Below, piece by piece: positions 37,125-47,032 of a stretch of DNA of 64,000 nt (position 1 is its first letter; each line of letters opens with the position of its first letter). Below the pieces are notes generated by a model. It was given only the letters and a program-made list of their open reading frames with translations, did no database searches and was not told the DNA's origin. A program made the position numbers and the translations under genes. The DNA comes from Roseobacter cerasinus (GTDB lineage Bacteria; Pseudomonadota; Alphaproteobacteria; Rhodobacterales; Rhodobacteraceae): NCBI RefSeq assembly GCF_009811755.1, contig NZ_BLIV01000011.1, positions 42,055-106,054 of the forward strand, given 5' to 3'.

Positions 37125-38411
37125 ATGTCTGCACCACTTCGTCTTGGCATCGCGGGTCTGGGCACGGTCGGCATCGGCGTGCTGCGCATCATCCGCCAAC
37201 ACGCGTCGCTTCTGGCAGAGCGCACCGGTCGTGACATCTTGATCACAGCGGTGTCGGCACGCGAAAAGTCGAAAGACCGCGGCCTGCCTCTGGATCGCTA
37301 CGACTGGGAAGAGGATCCGGTCGCCCTGGCCACCCGCGACGATGTGGATGTGTTTGTCGAGTTGATTGGCGGTGATGAAGGCCCGGCCAAAGATGCCGTC
37401 GAAGCCGCACTTGCCGCAGGCAAGGATGTGGTCACCGCCAACAAGGCGCTCCTGGCCATTCACGGCCAGGCCCTGGCGAAAGCCGCCGAGGGTGCAGGCC
37501 GCGCGCTGCGGTACGAGGCAGCTGTTGCAGGCGGCATCCCGGTGATCAAGGCGCTGTCCGAAGGGCTGGCAGGCAATGAGATCACCCGCGTGATGGGCGT
37601 GATGAACGGCTCCTGCAACTACATCCTGACGCGTATGGAATCCGCCGGTCTGAGCTATGAAGAAGTCTTTGCCGAAGCCGACGGGTTGGGCTATCTCGAA
37701 GCGGACCCTCAGCTCGACGTGGGCGGCATCGACGCAGCACATAAGCTCGCAATCCTCTCCTCTCTCGCCTTCGGCACTGTGGTCGATTTCAGCGGCATCA
37801 CGCTGGAAGGCATCGACCGTGTGAGCATCGAGGACATCCACGCCGCCGCCGACATGGGCTACAAGATCAAGCTTCTGGGCGTGGCGCAGAAAACCGGGCG
37901 CGGGCTGGAGCAGCGCATGCAACCCTGTCTGGTGCCTGATAGCTCGCCGCTGGGCCAGTTGGATGGCGGCACCAACATGGTTGTGCTGGAAGGTGACGCG
38001 GTGGGCCAGATCGTGCTACGCGGCCCCGGCGCGGGCGAAGGGCCGACTGCGAGCGCGGTCATGGCGGATGTCTGTGACATCGCGCGCGGCCTGCGCGGCC
38101 CGGTCTTTGGCAAGCCTGCAGCGACCCTCGCGTCCGTGCCCCGCGCCCACGCTGATCTGCCCGCGCCCTACTACCTGCGCATGACGCTGGAGGACAAACC
38201 CGGCGCCCTTGCCAAGATCGCATCGGTCTTGGGCGACGCGGGCATCTCCATCGACCGGATGCGCCAGTACGGACACGCGGACACCACCGCCCCTGTGCTC
38301 ATCGTCACGCATAAGACCACACCCGACGCGCTGACCCGCGCCTTGGCCGCGATGGAGGCGACACGCGTGCTCTCCGGCCCGGCAGTTGCGCTGCGGATCG
38401 AAGCCGTCTGA
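37125..38411 (+). CDS. hom: Homoserine dehydrogenase
   Basis: Converts aspartate semialdehyde to homoserine, leading to Thr and Met. 428 aa: Rossmann fold at the N-terminus (LGIAGLGTVGIGVLRII), catalytic part with VMGVMNGSCNYILTRM and GYLEADPQLDVGGIDAAHKL, and a C-terminal ACT domain (from about 350; MTLEDKPGALAKIASVLGDA) for feedback by threonine. Monofunctional, no aspartokinase fused. Starts 8 bases after AAAGGA. Confidence 0.97.
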   Translation: MSAPLRLGIAGLGTVGIGVLRIIRQHASLLAERTGRDILITAVSAREKSKDRGLPLDRYDWEEDPVALATRDDVDVFVELIGGDEGPAKDAVEAALAAGKDVVTANKALLAIHGQALAKAAEGAGRALRYEAAVAGGIPVIKALSEGLAGNEITRVMGVMNGSCNYILTRMESAGLSYEEVFAEADGLGYLEADPQLDVGGIDAAHKLAILSSLAFGTVVDFSGITLEGIDRVSIEDIHAAADMGYKIKLLGVAQKTGRGLEQRMQPCLVPDSSPLGQLDGGTNMVVLEGDAVGQIVLRGPGAGEGPTASAVMADVCDIARGLRGPVFGKPAATLASVPRAHADLPAPYYLRMTLEDKPGALAKIASVLGDAGISIDRMRQYGHADTTAPVLIVTHKTTPDALTRALAAMEATRVLSGPAVALRIEAV

Positions 38412-38497
38412 CCCCAAGCCCGGGACGCGCAGTTGTCTCTGCAGACCCCGACAGCTAAACCTACCTTCATATTTCGCCCCAAAAAGGAACAGTTTTC

Positions 38498-39466
38498 ATG
38501 GCCGGCCACGCAGAATTTCAGGACCGTATGCTTTCATTGGGCCTCGCCCGTGTTTCCGAAGCGGCAGCCCTCGCCTCCGCCCGGCTGGTGGGCCATGGCG
38601 ACGAGAAAGCGGCTGATCAGGCCGCGGTGAACGCCATGCGCGAACAGCTCAACATGCTCGATATCGCAGGTGTTGTGGTCATCGGTGAAGGCGAGCGCGA
38701 CGAGGCGCCCATGCTCTATATCGGCGAAGAAGTGGGCACCGGCAACGGCCCGGGCGTGGACATCGCGCTCGACCCGCTGGAAGGCACGACGCTGACGGCC
38801 AAGGACATGCCCAACGCGCTCACGGTCATTGCCATGGGGCCGCGCGGCTCCATGCTGCATGCGCCGGATGTTTATATGGACAAGCTCGCCATCGGGCCGG
38901 GCTATGCGGCAGATGTGGTGACGCTCGACATGACACCGGGCGAGCGGGTTTCGGCGCTGGCCAAGGCCAAAGGGTGCGGCGCGTCGGACATCACGGTCTG
39001 CATCCTTGAACGCCCCCGCCATGAAACGGTCATCGCCGAGGTCCGCGCCACGGGCGCCTCGATCCGCCTGATCACCGATGGCGATGTGGCCGGTGTCATG
39101 CACTGCGCCGAGCCCATGACCGGTATCGACATGTACATGGGCGCAGGTGGTGCACCTGAGGGCGTGTTGGCCGCAGCGGCGCTCAAATGCATGGGTGGTC
39201 AGATGTATGGCCGTCTGCTCTTCCGAAACGACGACGAAAGGGGCCGCGCCGCCAAAGCCGGAATCACCGATCTGAACAAGATCTACAGCCGCGACGAGAT
39301 GGTGACCGAAGACGTGATCTTTGCCGCCACCGGTGTGACCGACGGCAACATCCTGCCTGCCGTGAAGCGCGAGCCCGGCTGGATGACCACCGAAACCCTG
39401 ATCATGCGCTCCAAGACCGGGTCGGTACGGCGGATCAACTACCGCACCCCAGTCGAGACACAGTGA
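38498..39466 (+). CDS. glpX: Class II fructose-1,6-bisphosphatase (GlpX)
   Basis: 322 aa. Gluconeogenic phosphatase; in roseobacters it also serves the sedoheptulose step. Motifs VVIGEGERDEAPMLYIGEEV, the metal/phosphate site IALDPLEGTTLTA and TGVTDGNILPAVK are the GlpX hallmarks. RBS AAAAAGGA, between hom and recJ in a plausible three-gene run (22 bases to recJ). Confidence 0.97.
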   Translation: MAGHAEFQDRMLSLGLARVSEAAALASARLVGHGDEKAADQAAVNAMREQLNMLDIAGVVVIGEGERDEAPMLYIGEEVGTGNGPGVDIALDPLEGTTLTAKDMPNALTVIAMGPRGSMLHAPDVYMDKLAIGPGYAADVVTLDMTPGERVSALAKAKGCGASDITVCILERPRHETVIAEVRATGASIRLITDGDVAGVMHCAEPMTGIDMYMGAGGAPEGVLAAAALKCMGGQMYGRLLFRNDDERGRAAKAGITDLNKIYSRDEMVTEDVIFAATGVTDGNILPAVKREPGWMTTETLIMRSKTGSVRRINYRTPVETQ

Positions 39467-39488
39467 ACCGGGCCGGGCACGGTGCGGC

Positions 39489-41240
39489 GTGAGCGGGAGC
39501 TTTCTCGGCGTTGAACGCAGCCTGACAGGCCGCCGCTGGGTCGGCCCACCGGTGGAAACCGCGCGCGCCGCCGAAGCGCTGGCGCAGCAAAGCGGCTTGC
39601 CCGACGCGGTGGCGCAGGTTCTGGCGCGGCGTGGCGTGACAGCATCGGAGGCGGACGCCTTCCTCGCCCCTGCCCTGCGCGACCTGTTGCCCGACCCGCG
39701 CAGCCTGAAAGACATGCAGAGCGCGGCAACCCGCATTCTGGCAGCGCTGCGTGCGCGTGAGAAAATTGCGATCTTTGCGGACTATGATGTGGATGGCGGC
39801 GCTTCTGCCGCGCTGCTCATCGTCTGGCTGCGCCAGGTGGGTCAGAGCGCCACGCTCTACATCCCTGATCGGATCGACGAAGGGTACGGGCCGAATGACG
39901 CCGCCATGGCCGATCTGGCCAATACACATGATCTGATCATCTGCGTCGATTGCGGGACGCTGTCGCATGGCCCGATTGCTGCAGCCGAAGGCGCCGATGT
40001 GCTTGTGCTGGACCATCACCTGGGCGCCGAGACCTTGCCCCCGGCCTACGCCGTGGTGAACCCGAACCGGCAGGATGAAAGTGGCGATCTGGCGCATCTT
40101 TGTGCCGCCGGGGTTGTGTTTCTTTTGCTGGTCGAGATGGGCCGCCAGCTGCGCGCCGCCGGTCAGACCGGGCCGGATCTGATGAGCCTGCTCGATCTTG
40201 TAGCACTTGCGACGGTAGCTGATGTGGCCCCGCTGGTCGGTGTCAACCGCGCCTTCGTGCGCCAGGGCCTGCGGGTTATGGCCCGGCGGGATCGCGTAGG
40301 GCTGGCTGCCCTAGCGGATGTGGCGCGGATGGACACGGCACCGACGGCCTATCATCTGGGCTTTCTGCTCGGCCCGCGCGTGAACGCAGGCGGGCGCATT
40401 GGGGCGGCAGATCTCGGCGCGCGGCTGTTGGCTGCGGATGACCCGCACGAAGCGGAGGCTCTAGCGGAGCGGCTGGACCAGCTCAACACCGAACGGCGTG
40501 AGATCGAAGCCAGTGTGCGCGCAGCGGCGCTGGATCAAGCGGAGAGCCGCGGACTCGATGCGCCGCTCGTCTGGGCGGCGGGGCCCGGCTGGCACCCCGG
40601 GGTTGTGGGCATAGTGGCCTCCCGCCTCAAGGATGCCTCCGGCCGGCCCAGCATCGTAATTGGGCTGGAGAATCGTATCGGCAAAGGCTCAGGCCGCTCC
40701 ATCTCCGGTATCGACCTGGGTCAGCCGATCCAGCGCCTCGCGCGGGAGGGGCTGCTGCTCAAAGGCGGTGGTCACAAGATGGCGGCAGGGCTGACGGTTG
40801 CCGAAGACAAGCTGGACGCCGCGATGGCGCGGCTTGGCGAGCTTCTGGCGAAACAGGGCGCGCATCTGGCAGGCGCGGCGGACCTGAAGCTCGACGGCCT
40901 GCTGATGCCCGCAGCCGCCACAGTTGAGCTGACGGAGATGATCGAGCAGGCTGGCCCCTTTGGCGCAGGCGCCCCGGCCCCGCGCTATGTCTTTGCCGAT
41001 ATGGCGATCCGCTTTGCCAAACGTTTGGGTGAAAGCCACCTCAAGATCAGCTTTGCCGCCCCCGGCGGCCCAACGCTCGATGGCATCTGCTTTGGCGCCT
41101 TCGACGGCCCATTGGGCCCGGCACTTGAGGCTCATGGCGGCGCGCATTTCCACCTGGCCGGGCGGCTTGACATCAACACCTGGCAGGGCCGGCAAAGCGT
41201 GCAACTGCGCCTGGAGGATGCCGCGCCTGCAGAGCGCTGA
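39489..41240 (+). CDS. recJ: Single-stranded-DNA-specific 5'-3' exonuclease RecJ
   Basis: 583 aa from a GTG at 39489. DHH phosphoesterase motifs are in order: IFADYDVDGGASAALL (motif I), CVDCGTLSHGPI, VLDHHLGAETLPPAYAVVNP (DHH), the DHHA1 site GKGSGRSISGIDLGQ and GGGHKMAAGLTV. Works in recombination and mismatch repair. The C-terminal OB-like region ends VQLRLEDAAPA. Confidence 0.95.
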   Translation: MSGSFLGVERSLTGRRWVGPPVETARAAEALAQQSGLPDAVAQVLARRGVTASEADAFLAPALRDLLPDPRSLKDMQSAATRILAALRAREKIAIFADYDVDGGASAALLIVWLRQVGQSATLYIPDRIDEGYGPNDAAMADLANTHDLIICVDCGTLSHGPIAAAEGADVLVLDHHLGAETLPPAYAVVNPNRQDESGDLAHLCAAGVVFLLLVEMGRQLRAAGQTGPDLMSLLDLVALATVADVAPLVGVNRAFVRQGLRVMARRDRVGLAALADVARMDTAPTAYHLGFLLGPRVNAGGRIGAADLGARLLAADDPHEAEALAERLDQLNTERREIEASVRAAALDQAESRGLDAPLVWAAGPGWHPGVVGIVASRLKDASGRPSIVIGLENRIGKGSGRSISGIDLGQPIQRLAREGLLLKGGGHKMAAGLTVAEDKLDAAMARLGELLAKQGAHLAGAADLKLDGLLMPAAATVELTEMIEQAGPFGAGAPAPRYVFADMAIRFAKRLGESHLKISFAAPGGPTLDGICFGAFDGPLGPALEAHGGAHFHLAGRLDINTWQGRQSVQLRLEDAAPAER

Positions 41241-41261
41241 CAGCGGTAAAGTTTCTTAAGC

Positions 41262-41295
41262 CCGGGCGCAATTTCCGCTTGCGCGCCGCGCCCGG
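41262..41295 (+). terminator. Possible hairpin terminator after recJ
   Basis: CCGGGCGC (41262-41269) and GCGCCCGG (41288-41295) are exact complements with an 18-base loop that itself holds GCGCAA/TTGCGC. No T-tract follows, so termination is tentative; it separates recJ from the tRNA. Confidence 0.4.
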
Positions 41296-41324
41296 ATTGC
41301 CTAATCAACCGCTCACGATCCAGT

Positions 41325-41399
41325 GGCCCGTTCGTCTATCGGTTAGGACGCCAGGTTTTCAACCTGGAAAGAGGGGTTCGATTCCCCTACGGGCTGCCA
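41325..41399 (+). tRNA. tRNA-Glu (anticodon TTC)
   Basis: A full cloverleaf can be drawn: acceptor GGCCCGT with ACGGGCT (one G-U at the top), D arm around GTCTATCGGTTAGGAC, anticodon stem CCAGG/CCTGG with loop TTTTCAA (anticodon TTC), T arm AGGGG-TTCGATT-CCCCT, discriminator G and encoded CCA. 75 bases with CCA. The only tRNA I see. Confidence 0.97.
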
Positions 41400-41509
41400 C
41401 TTCCATCATATCTGCAACAGAACCATGGTCGTTTTGATCATCTCTGATAACGCTTGCGCAGTCATTGGCCCCGGTTTCCATCCATGCGGTCTGTTGACGG
41501 AGGGGTGTG

Positions 41510-41608
41510 ATGTCCAACCACCATCCGTTGGAAAACCTGCTGCTCAAGTTTGCCGTCGCGACCGGGACAACTACGTCCCCAAAGTACCGCGATGATATCC
41601 GAACTTAA
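41510..41608 (+). CDS. Possible 32-codon small ORF
   Basis: ATG 41510 follows GGAGGGG at 5-6 bases, and the frame (MSNHHPLENLLLKFAVATG...) runs to TAA at 41606-41608, 9 bases before the MFS gene. No family recognised. It may be a leader peptide or remnant of a downstream fragment of a tRNA-associated insertion; weak support. Confidence 0.3.
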   Translation: MSNHHPLENLLLKFAVATGTTTSPKYRDDIRT

Positions 41609-41617
41609 GCTGAAGCG

Positions 41618-42787
41618 ATGTTGAACAGTAACTTCATCCTGATCTTGCTGGGCAACGTCATTCTTGGCTCGGCCCTGCCTATGCTGATCCTCCTCGGCGT
41701 CCTGTCCGGTGCATGGCTGGCTCCGATGGGCTGGCTGGCAACGGCGCCACCGTCAATCTCAATGCTCGCAGGGATCGCCGTCGCCTCTCCGCTTTCGCTG
41801 TTCATGGGGCGTTACGGCCGCCGTATGGGCTTTTTGCTCGGCGCGGGGGCGCAGATCTCGGGTGCCGGGCTGGCCGTAGTGGCATTGGTGATGCAGAATT
41901 TCATCCTCCTATGTCTGGCCCATGCCGCCCTTGGCTGCGCCCTGATCTGCGTGAATTACTTCCGCTTTGCCGCTGCCGAAGCCGTGAGCGAGGCACAGCG
42001 ACCGCAGGCGATCTCCTTCACCCTTGCCTCCGGTCTGGTGGCCGCCTTGATCGGGCCGGAACTGTTCTCCTGGTCAAAGGATGCGCTGGCGCCCACACCT
42101 CTGGCAGGCGCTTATGCCACCATCGCGCTGCTGGGTGTGTTGGGTGCCCTGCCCGTGCTGGGCCTCAGGATGAGACCGGTCGAGCAGCCAGTTCAAACGA
42201 CACCTCAATTCGCGAAGCTTCGGGAGATCGTCGCACAGAACCCCAAAGTTCTTGTCGCAATAGGCGTTGCCGCGCTTTCGCAGGCAATCATGGTCTTGCT
42301 GATGACCCCGACACCCCTGGCCATGATCGGATGCGACTTTGTCGAGGATCAGGCCGCTGACGTTATTCGCTGGCATGTGGTCGCCATGTTCGCACCGGGC
42401 TTTGTGAGCGGAGCGCTCATCAAGCGGTTTGGTGCGGAGAGGGTGGCCATCAGCGGCCTTGCCCTCATTCTGTTTTCAGCCCTCGTCGCCTTGTCTGGGG
42501 TGGAGCTCATGAACTTCTATTCCGCGCTGATTGTGCTGGGTGTCGGCTGGAACTTCGGGTTCGTAAGCGGCACCTACATGCTGCAATCCGCGCTGAGCGC
42601 GCGGGATGCGCCCTTGGTTCAGGGCGCGAATGACACACTTCTCGCGATCTCAGCCACAACAGCATCACTGCTGTCCGGCGCGCTTTACGCGGGGATCGGT
42701 TGGCTTGGGCTGGCCGCCTTCTCACTGCCATTGTCGTTGTTGTTCTGCTTTATACTGCTCCGCGCAAATCGCCGCACGATGGTCTGA
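41618..42787 (+). CDS. Major facilitator superfamily transporter
   Basis: 389 aa, about 12 hydrophobic segments with the MFS loop motif GRYGRRMGFLLGAG between helices 2 and 3. The duplicated halves can be seen around residue 200. No signature for a particular substrate class. It is 218 bases after tRNA-Glu and single; ribosome site weak (AAGCTGAAGCG). Confidence 0.85.
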   Translation: MLNSNFILILLGNVILGSALPMLILLGVLSGAWLAPMGWLATAPPSISMLAGIAVASPLSLFMGRYGRRMGFLLGAGAQISGAGLAVVALVMQNFILLCLAHAALGCALICVNYFRFAAAEAVSEAQRPQAISFTLASGLVAALIGPELFSWSKDALAPTPLAGAYATIALLGVLGALPVLGLRMRPVEQPVQTTPQFAKLREIVAQNPKVLVAIGVAALSQAIMVLLMTPTPLAMIGCDFVEDQAADVIRWHVVAMFAPGFVSGALIKRFGAERVAISGLALILFSALVALSGVELMNFYSALIVLGVGWNFGFVSGTYMLQSALSARDAPLVQGANDTLLAISATTASLLSGALYAGIGWLGLAAFSLPLSLLFCFILLRANRRTMV

Positions 42788-42863
42788 GAACTGGCCAAGC
42801 AAAGACATTCTAGCGGCGTCGGCTCCTCTGTACGCAGGGGCCGCACCATATGCATACCCTACG

Positions 42864-44369
42864 TTACACGGATGGAAATGCACCGTCCGGCAAAAGCACA
42901 TCCGGCACGTTCTGATAGCAGACAGGACGCAGGAAGCGACGGATCGCGAGCGTGCCCACAGAGGTTGCACCAAAGTTGGTGGACGCCGGATAGGGCCCGC
43001 CGTGCACCATGGCATCCGAGACCTCCACGCCGGTCGGGAATCCGTTCACAAGAACGCGTCCCGCTTTGCGCTCCAAGAGCGGCATCAGCGCCTGCGCGGC
43101 AACCGTATCGCTTGTGTCCATATGCAGGGTGCAGGTCAACTGCCCTTCCAGTGACCGGGCGATCTGCGCCATCTCCTCTGCATCCTGCACCATCACAACG
43201 ATGCCAAGCGGGCCGAAGACCTCCTCTTGCAGCGTGGGATTATCCATCCAGTCTTTTGCGGAGATCCGGAAGAGATAAGGGCGCGCCGCGCGCCCATCAG
43301 AACGCGTTCCAATGATCTCCTGCGCACCCTCTGCGATGCGCTCGACCCCGTTGCGAAAGGCGTCCGCAATACCATCGGTGAGCATGGTCTGACCATCGAC
43401 CTCGCCAAGCGCGGCCTCAGCGGCGCCGACAAAGCTGTCGTGGTCCGGGAGGACAACCGCAATCCCGGGGTTGGTGCAGAACTGCCCCGCGCCCATGGTG
43501 AGCGATGCGGCCCAGCCCGCGCCCATCTCAGCCCCGCGTGCGGCCATTGCACCTGGCAGTACAAACATCGGATTGACCGAGCCCAGCTCACCAAAGAAGG
43601 GGATCGGATCAGGGCGCGCGGCACAGAGATCAAAAAGCGCCCGCCCACCTGCAAGCGAGCCGGTGAAGCCCACCGCGCGGATCAGAGGGTGCTGCACAAG
43701 GCTGCTGCCCACATCCTGCGTGTCCGACTGGATCAGGCTGAAGACGCCGGGATGCACACCGCAGGATTGGATCGCGGCAGCGATGGCCTGGGCCACAATC
43801 TCGCCCGTACCTGGATGCGCCGGGTGCCCTTTGACCACAACCGGGCATCCGGCTGCCAGCGCCGCGGCGGTGTCTCCGCCCGCAGTGGAGAAGGCCAGCG
43901 GGAAGTTCGACGCACCAAAGACCGCCACCGGCCCAATCGGCCGCTGCACCATCTTCAGATCGGGCCGCGGCAGCGGCGCACGGTCTGGCAGCGCTGTGTC
44001 ATGGCGCCGGTCAAGATAGTCGCCTTTCAGGATATGCTCGGCAAAGAGCCGCAGCTGACCGGTCGTGCGCCCGCGTTCACCTTGCAACCGTGCTTCGGGC
44101 AGTCCGGTCTCCTGCGTGCCAATCTCGGTGATCTCCGCGCCCCGCGCTTCGATCTCATCGGCCACCGCGTTCAGAAACGCAGCCCTGTCCTGCGCAGATG
44201 ACCAGCCGTAGCTGAGGAAGGCCTCCTCCGCTGCCTCGCAAGCGCGACCCACCAAGGCCGGGGTACCTGCGCAAAACTCATGGGACGGACCATGCGCGGG
44301 CGCGGAGGCAAAGCGCGCCTCACTCTCCACCCACTGGCCGGAAATCAGATGTTTGCCTGTCAAACCCAT
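42864..44369 (-). CDS. NAD(P)-dependent aldehyde dehydrogenase, alpha-ketoglutaric semialdehyde type
   Basis: 501 aa from ATG 44367-44369, one base after the pdxA-like gene. Cys nucleophile in GAGQFCTNPGIAV, Glu in FFGELGSVNPMF, and the coenzyme-binding VAVFGASNFPLAFSTAGGDT fit the ALDH subfamily that oxidises 2,5-dioxopentanoate to 2-oxoglutarate in non-phosphorylative pentose/uronate pathways. It is the last gene of the acid-sugar operon, which supports that role; succinic semialdehyde or another aldehyde remain possible. Confidence 0.88.
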   Translation of the reverse strand: MGLTGKHLISGQWVESEARFASAPAHGPSHEFCAGTPALVGRACEAAEEAFLSYGWSSAQDRAAFLNAVADEIEARGAEITEIGTQETGLPEARLQGERGRTTGQLRLFAEHILKGDYLDRRHDTALPDRAPLPRPDLKMVQRPIGPVAVFGASNFPLAFSTAGGDTAAALAAGCPVVVKGHPAHPGTGEIVAQAIAAAIQSCGVHPGVFSLIQSDTQDVGSSLVQHPLIRAVGFTGSLAGGRALFDLCAARPDPIPFFGELGSVNPMFVLPGAMAARGAEMGAGWAASLTMGAGQFCTNPGIAVVLPDHDSFVGAAEAALGEVDGQTMLTDGIADAFRNGVERIAEGAQEIIGTRSDGRAARPYLFRISAKDWMDNPTLQEEVFGPLGIVVMVQDAEEMAQIARSLEGQLTCTLHMDTSDTVAAQALMPLLERKAGRVLVNGFPTGVEVSDAMVHGGPYPASTNFGATSVGTLAIRRFLRPVCYQNVPDVLLPDGAFPSV

Positions 44370-44370
44370 C

Positions 44371-45411
44371 TTACGCGTCCTCGGTTTCTGCGGCCTCAAC
44401 CCCATCGGTTGCAGCCCGGTTGTTGGCCATATTCACGCACATGGTGAAGGCGTTCTTGGTGGGCACCAGATTGGCTTTTGCTTGTCCGGCAATGTCGAAC
44501 GCCGTTCCATGGGCCGGGGTGGTAATCGGCAGCGGAAGACCGGCAAGAACAGACACCCCCCGGTCAAACCCAAGCAGCTTGATCGCGATCTGCCCCTGAT
44601 CGTGATACATGGTGACAACGGCGTCATAGTCACCATCCCGCACCTTGAGCCAGAGCGTATCCGCAGGCAGCGGGCCCACACAGTTGATCTGGCGCTGACG
44701 CGCCTTCTCAACGGCCGGCTGGATCACGCGGATCTCTTCATCCCCCATCAGCCCGCCGTCACCCGCATGGGGGTTGTAGGCCGCAACGACGATGCGCGGA
44801 CGCTCATAGCCTGCCGAGCGCAAGGTCTGATCGGCCAGTGCAATGCTGTCCTCGATGCTCTCGATGGTGAGCAGCTCGGGCACGTCCTTCATGGCCACAT
44901 GGCTGGTCACACGCCCGTTCCACATGCCGTTGGCCACGTTGAACTCACTGGCGCGGGTCGTCAGGCCAAAGAAATCCCGTGCAAACCCCAGCTCATCCGC
45001 AAAAACATTGCCGCCCTTGTGCATGGATTCCTTGTTGAAGGGCATGAAGACCAACCCGTCGATTTCCCCTGCCTGCTTGCGTTCAAAGCCACGGCGCAAC
45101 CCCTCCATCGAAGACCGGCCACCCGCCGCGCTGGTTTCTGCAACGGGCACATCGCCGATGCCGTCAATGGGCAGGTCCAGATGCAGGATCTCACCGTCCG
45201 CAACCTCAAGCGGCGCGTCTATGGCCGCGTGGCGCAGGCCGTCGATGGTGACGCCCATCTGTTCTTCGCCGCGGGCAAAAACCTCCGGCGCGCCAATGAC
45301 CACGAGGTTGGCGGCCGCGCGCACATCCGGCTCTGACAGCAGGCGGATCAGAAGCTCAGGCCCGATGCCCGCAGGATCGCCCTGGACCAAGGCTATGGTT
45401 TTCTTGCTCAT
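44371..45411 (-). CDS. PdxA-family (4-hydroxythreonine-4-phosphate dehydrogenase-like) enzyme of sugar-acid catabolism
   Basis: 346 aa. PdxA-fold motifs: GDPAGIGPELLIRLL, FNKESMHKGG, the metal site VAAYNPHAGDGGLMGDEE, VTMYHDQGQIAIKLLGFDRG and TTPAHGTAFDIAG. PdxA relatives oxidise and decarboxylate a beta-hydroxy acid. The position inside a GntR/DHDPS/enolase/TctABC operon argues against pyridoxine synthesis (pdxJ is absent) and for a catabolic PdxA2-like step. PdxA2 systems for threonate/erythronate usually have a DUF1537 kinase; none is here. ATG overlaps the GntR stop (ATGA). Confidence 0.82.
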   Translation of the reverse strand: MSKKTIALVQGDPAGIGPELLIRLLSEPDVRAAANLVVIGAPEVFARGEEQMGVTIDGLRHAAIDAPLEVADGEILHLDLPIDGIGDVPVAETSAAGGRSSMEGLRRGFERKQAGEIDGLVFMPFNKESMHKGGNVFADELGFARDFFGLTTRASEFNVANGMWNGRVTSHVAMKDVPELLTIESIEDSIALADQTLRSAGYERPRIVVAAYNPHAGDGGLMGDEEIRVIQPAVEKARQRQINCVGPLPADTLWLKVRDGDYDAVVTMYHDQGQIAIKLLGFDRGVSVLAGLPLPITTPAHGTAFDIAGQAKANLVPTKNAFTMCVNMANNRAATDGVEAAETEDA

Positions 45412-46121
45412 GTCGTGTTTTGCCTTTCCAGTCTTGCTTGCGCTGCTGCGATGTTGACGATGGCCACTTCGAGATGACGCCGCATGTGCTGCCCGCAGGC
45501 CGCACCGTCACGGGCCTTGAGTGCTGCGATAATGTCTTCGTGTTGGCCCAGCGTCGCATCGCGGGCCGTGCGCATCTTCGACGAGATAAACCGCGCCCGC
45601 CAAAGTCGCGAGTTATACGCGTGATGGGTCTCGGAGAGCGGCGCGTTGCCCGCCGCCCTCACAATGGTCTGATGAAAAGCCATGTCCCAACGAAAGAAAT
45701 CGAGTGGGTCGGTGCCCGCAGGGGCGGTGCGCATCATCTCCTCAAACCGGGCAGCCTCGGCAATCTCGGCATCTGTGGCGTTCTTGCAGGCAAGCTCACC
45801 CGCCAGCGCCTCCAGCGCGCCCAACACGGCGAGGTTTTCGCTGATCTCATCCATCGACGGATCCGCCACCCGAGGGCGCCGGGTGGGGCCGTAGTCGATC
45901 AACCCCTCCCCCTCAAGCTGGCGCAGCGCCTCCTTGAGCGGTGTGCGGCTGATGCCAAGCGCTTCGGAGAGATCGCGCTCGGGCACCGGAACACCCGGCG
46001 CAAGCTTGCCCAAGAGAATGAACTCCCGCAGCGTATCCGCCGCCTCTTCGGCCAGAGAGCGCCGCGGCTTGATTGCACCGAAGGCGCGCAGATCATCGGT
46101 CCAGGTTGCTTGTTTACTCAT
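45408..46121 (-). CDS. GntR-family regulator with FCD ligand domain
   Basis: 237 aa. N-terminal winged helix with EEAADTLREFILLGKLAPGV and PERDLSEALGISRTPLKEAL, then an all-helical FCD domain with the metal-ligand pattern in DMAFHQTIVRAAGN and HEDIIAALKARD. FCD regulators usually sense organic or sugar acids. Located in the middle of the operon it likely controls, sharing 1 base with the DHDPS gene and 4 with the PdxA gene. A dyad upstream of tctC (51240-51255) is the candidate operator. Confidence 0.9.
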   Translation of the reverse strand: MSKQATWTDDLRAFGAIKPRRSLAEEAADTLREFILLGKLAPGVPVPERDLSEALGISRTPLKEALRQLEGEGLIDYGPTRRPRVADPSMDEISENLAVLGALEALAGELACKNATDAEIAEAARFEEMMRTAPAGTDPLDFFRWDMAFHQTIVRAAGNAPLSETHHAYNSRLWRARFISSKMRTARDATLGQHEDIIAALKARDGAACGQHMRRHLEVAIVNIAAAQARLERQNTT

Positions 46122-47032
46122 TATTTTCCCCAGCGCAGCACCACCGGATCAAGCGGCCGGATGAGATCGAGATAGCCTTCACTCGCCCAACGGGGAAGTG
46201 GCGCAATCGGATGTCGGCAAAAATCGCTGCCGATGACGCCACCTGCCAGCATCGCAGCCTTCGCCGCGCGGAACTGGCATTGCCGGTTCTCAAAATTGAT
46301 TGCGGGCAAAACTCGGGCATAGGCCACCTCGGCCGCCGCACGATCACCTGCGAGATGATGTGTGACCACGGGTTTGATCTGATCAGTGATGGATGCGCTG
46401 GTCATCGTCCCGGTGGCGCCCGCGTCCAGATCCGCCATCAGCGTAATGCCTTCTTCGCCGTCGAACGGTCCGTCGATATCTGCGCCCGCCACTTCCAGCA
46501 ACGCGCGGAGTTTGGCGGCAGTGCCCACGCTTTCGATCTTGAGCAGCTTCAACATCTCGATCTCGCGCGCCATGCGGGCGAGCAGCGGGACGTCCAGATC
46601 CACGCCCGACAGCGGCGCATCCTGCAGCATGATCGGGATGCCCACCTCGCCCACAGCCGCGAATTGATCATAGGTCTGCTGGGCTGAGCCTTTCAGCGTC
46701 GCCCCGTGATAGGGGGCCATCATCATGACAATGGCCGCCCCCATCTCCTTGGCCTGCCGGGCGCGGGCCACGGCAATATCGGTCGCGAAATGGCTGATTG
46801 TGACAATCACCGGGACACGGCCCGCCACATGTTCCAGCGACGCCTTGGTTAGGTCATAGCGCTCCTGATCCGAGAGCAGGAACTGCTCGGAATAATTCGC
46901 CAGGATGCAGACCCCATTAGAGCCCTGATCAATCATGCACTCCAGCGCACGGGTGGAGCCTTCAAGATCCAGTGTGCCGTCAGCGTGAAAGGCGGTGGGC
47001 GCAACAGGCCAGATGCCGGAGTATGGTTTCAT
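46121..47032 (-). CDS. Dihydrodipicolinate-synthase-family aldolase/dehydratase
   Basis: 303 aa, TIM barrel of the DapA superfamily. The Schiff-base Lys is Lys165 in LLKIESVG. The usual YNxP strand (reading IMLQDAP here) is changed, so pyruvate-aldol chemistry of DapA itself is unlikely. In this context the closest role is a 2-keto-3-deoxy-acid dehydratase (as in the L-arabinose AraD type) or an aldolase splitting the keto-deoxy acid. ATGA coupling to the enolase-superfamily gene (47029-47032). Confidence 0.82.
   Translation of the reverse strand: MKPYSGIWPVAPTAFHADGTLDLEGSTRALECMIDQGSNGVCILANYSEQFLLSDQERYDLTKASLEHVAGRVPVIVTISHFATDIAVARARQAKEMGAAIVMMMAPYHGATLKGSAQQTYDQFAAVGEVGIPIMLQDAPLSGVDLDVPLLARMAREIEMLKLLKIESVGTAAKLRALLEVAGADIDGPFDGEEGITLMADLDAGATGTMTSASITDQIKPVVTHHLAGDRAAAEVAYARVLPAINFENRQCQFRAAKAAMLAGGVIGSDFCRHPIAPLPRWASEGYLDLIRPLDPVVLRWGK

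Noticed and set aside
41400..41617. tRNA-Glu as an integration site with att repeat
   Set aside because: No repeated 3' tRNA segment and no integrase were found nearby; the 3' end is followed only by a small ORF and an MFS gene.
44371..45411. pdxA as a vitamin B6 biosynthesis gene
   Set aside because: No pdxJ or other B6 or ksgA context, and it is embedded by overlap in a sugar-acid operon.
46121..47032. dapA for lysine synthesis
   Set aside because: The usual YNxP active-site strand is altered and the operon is catabolic.
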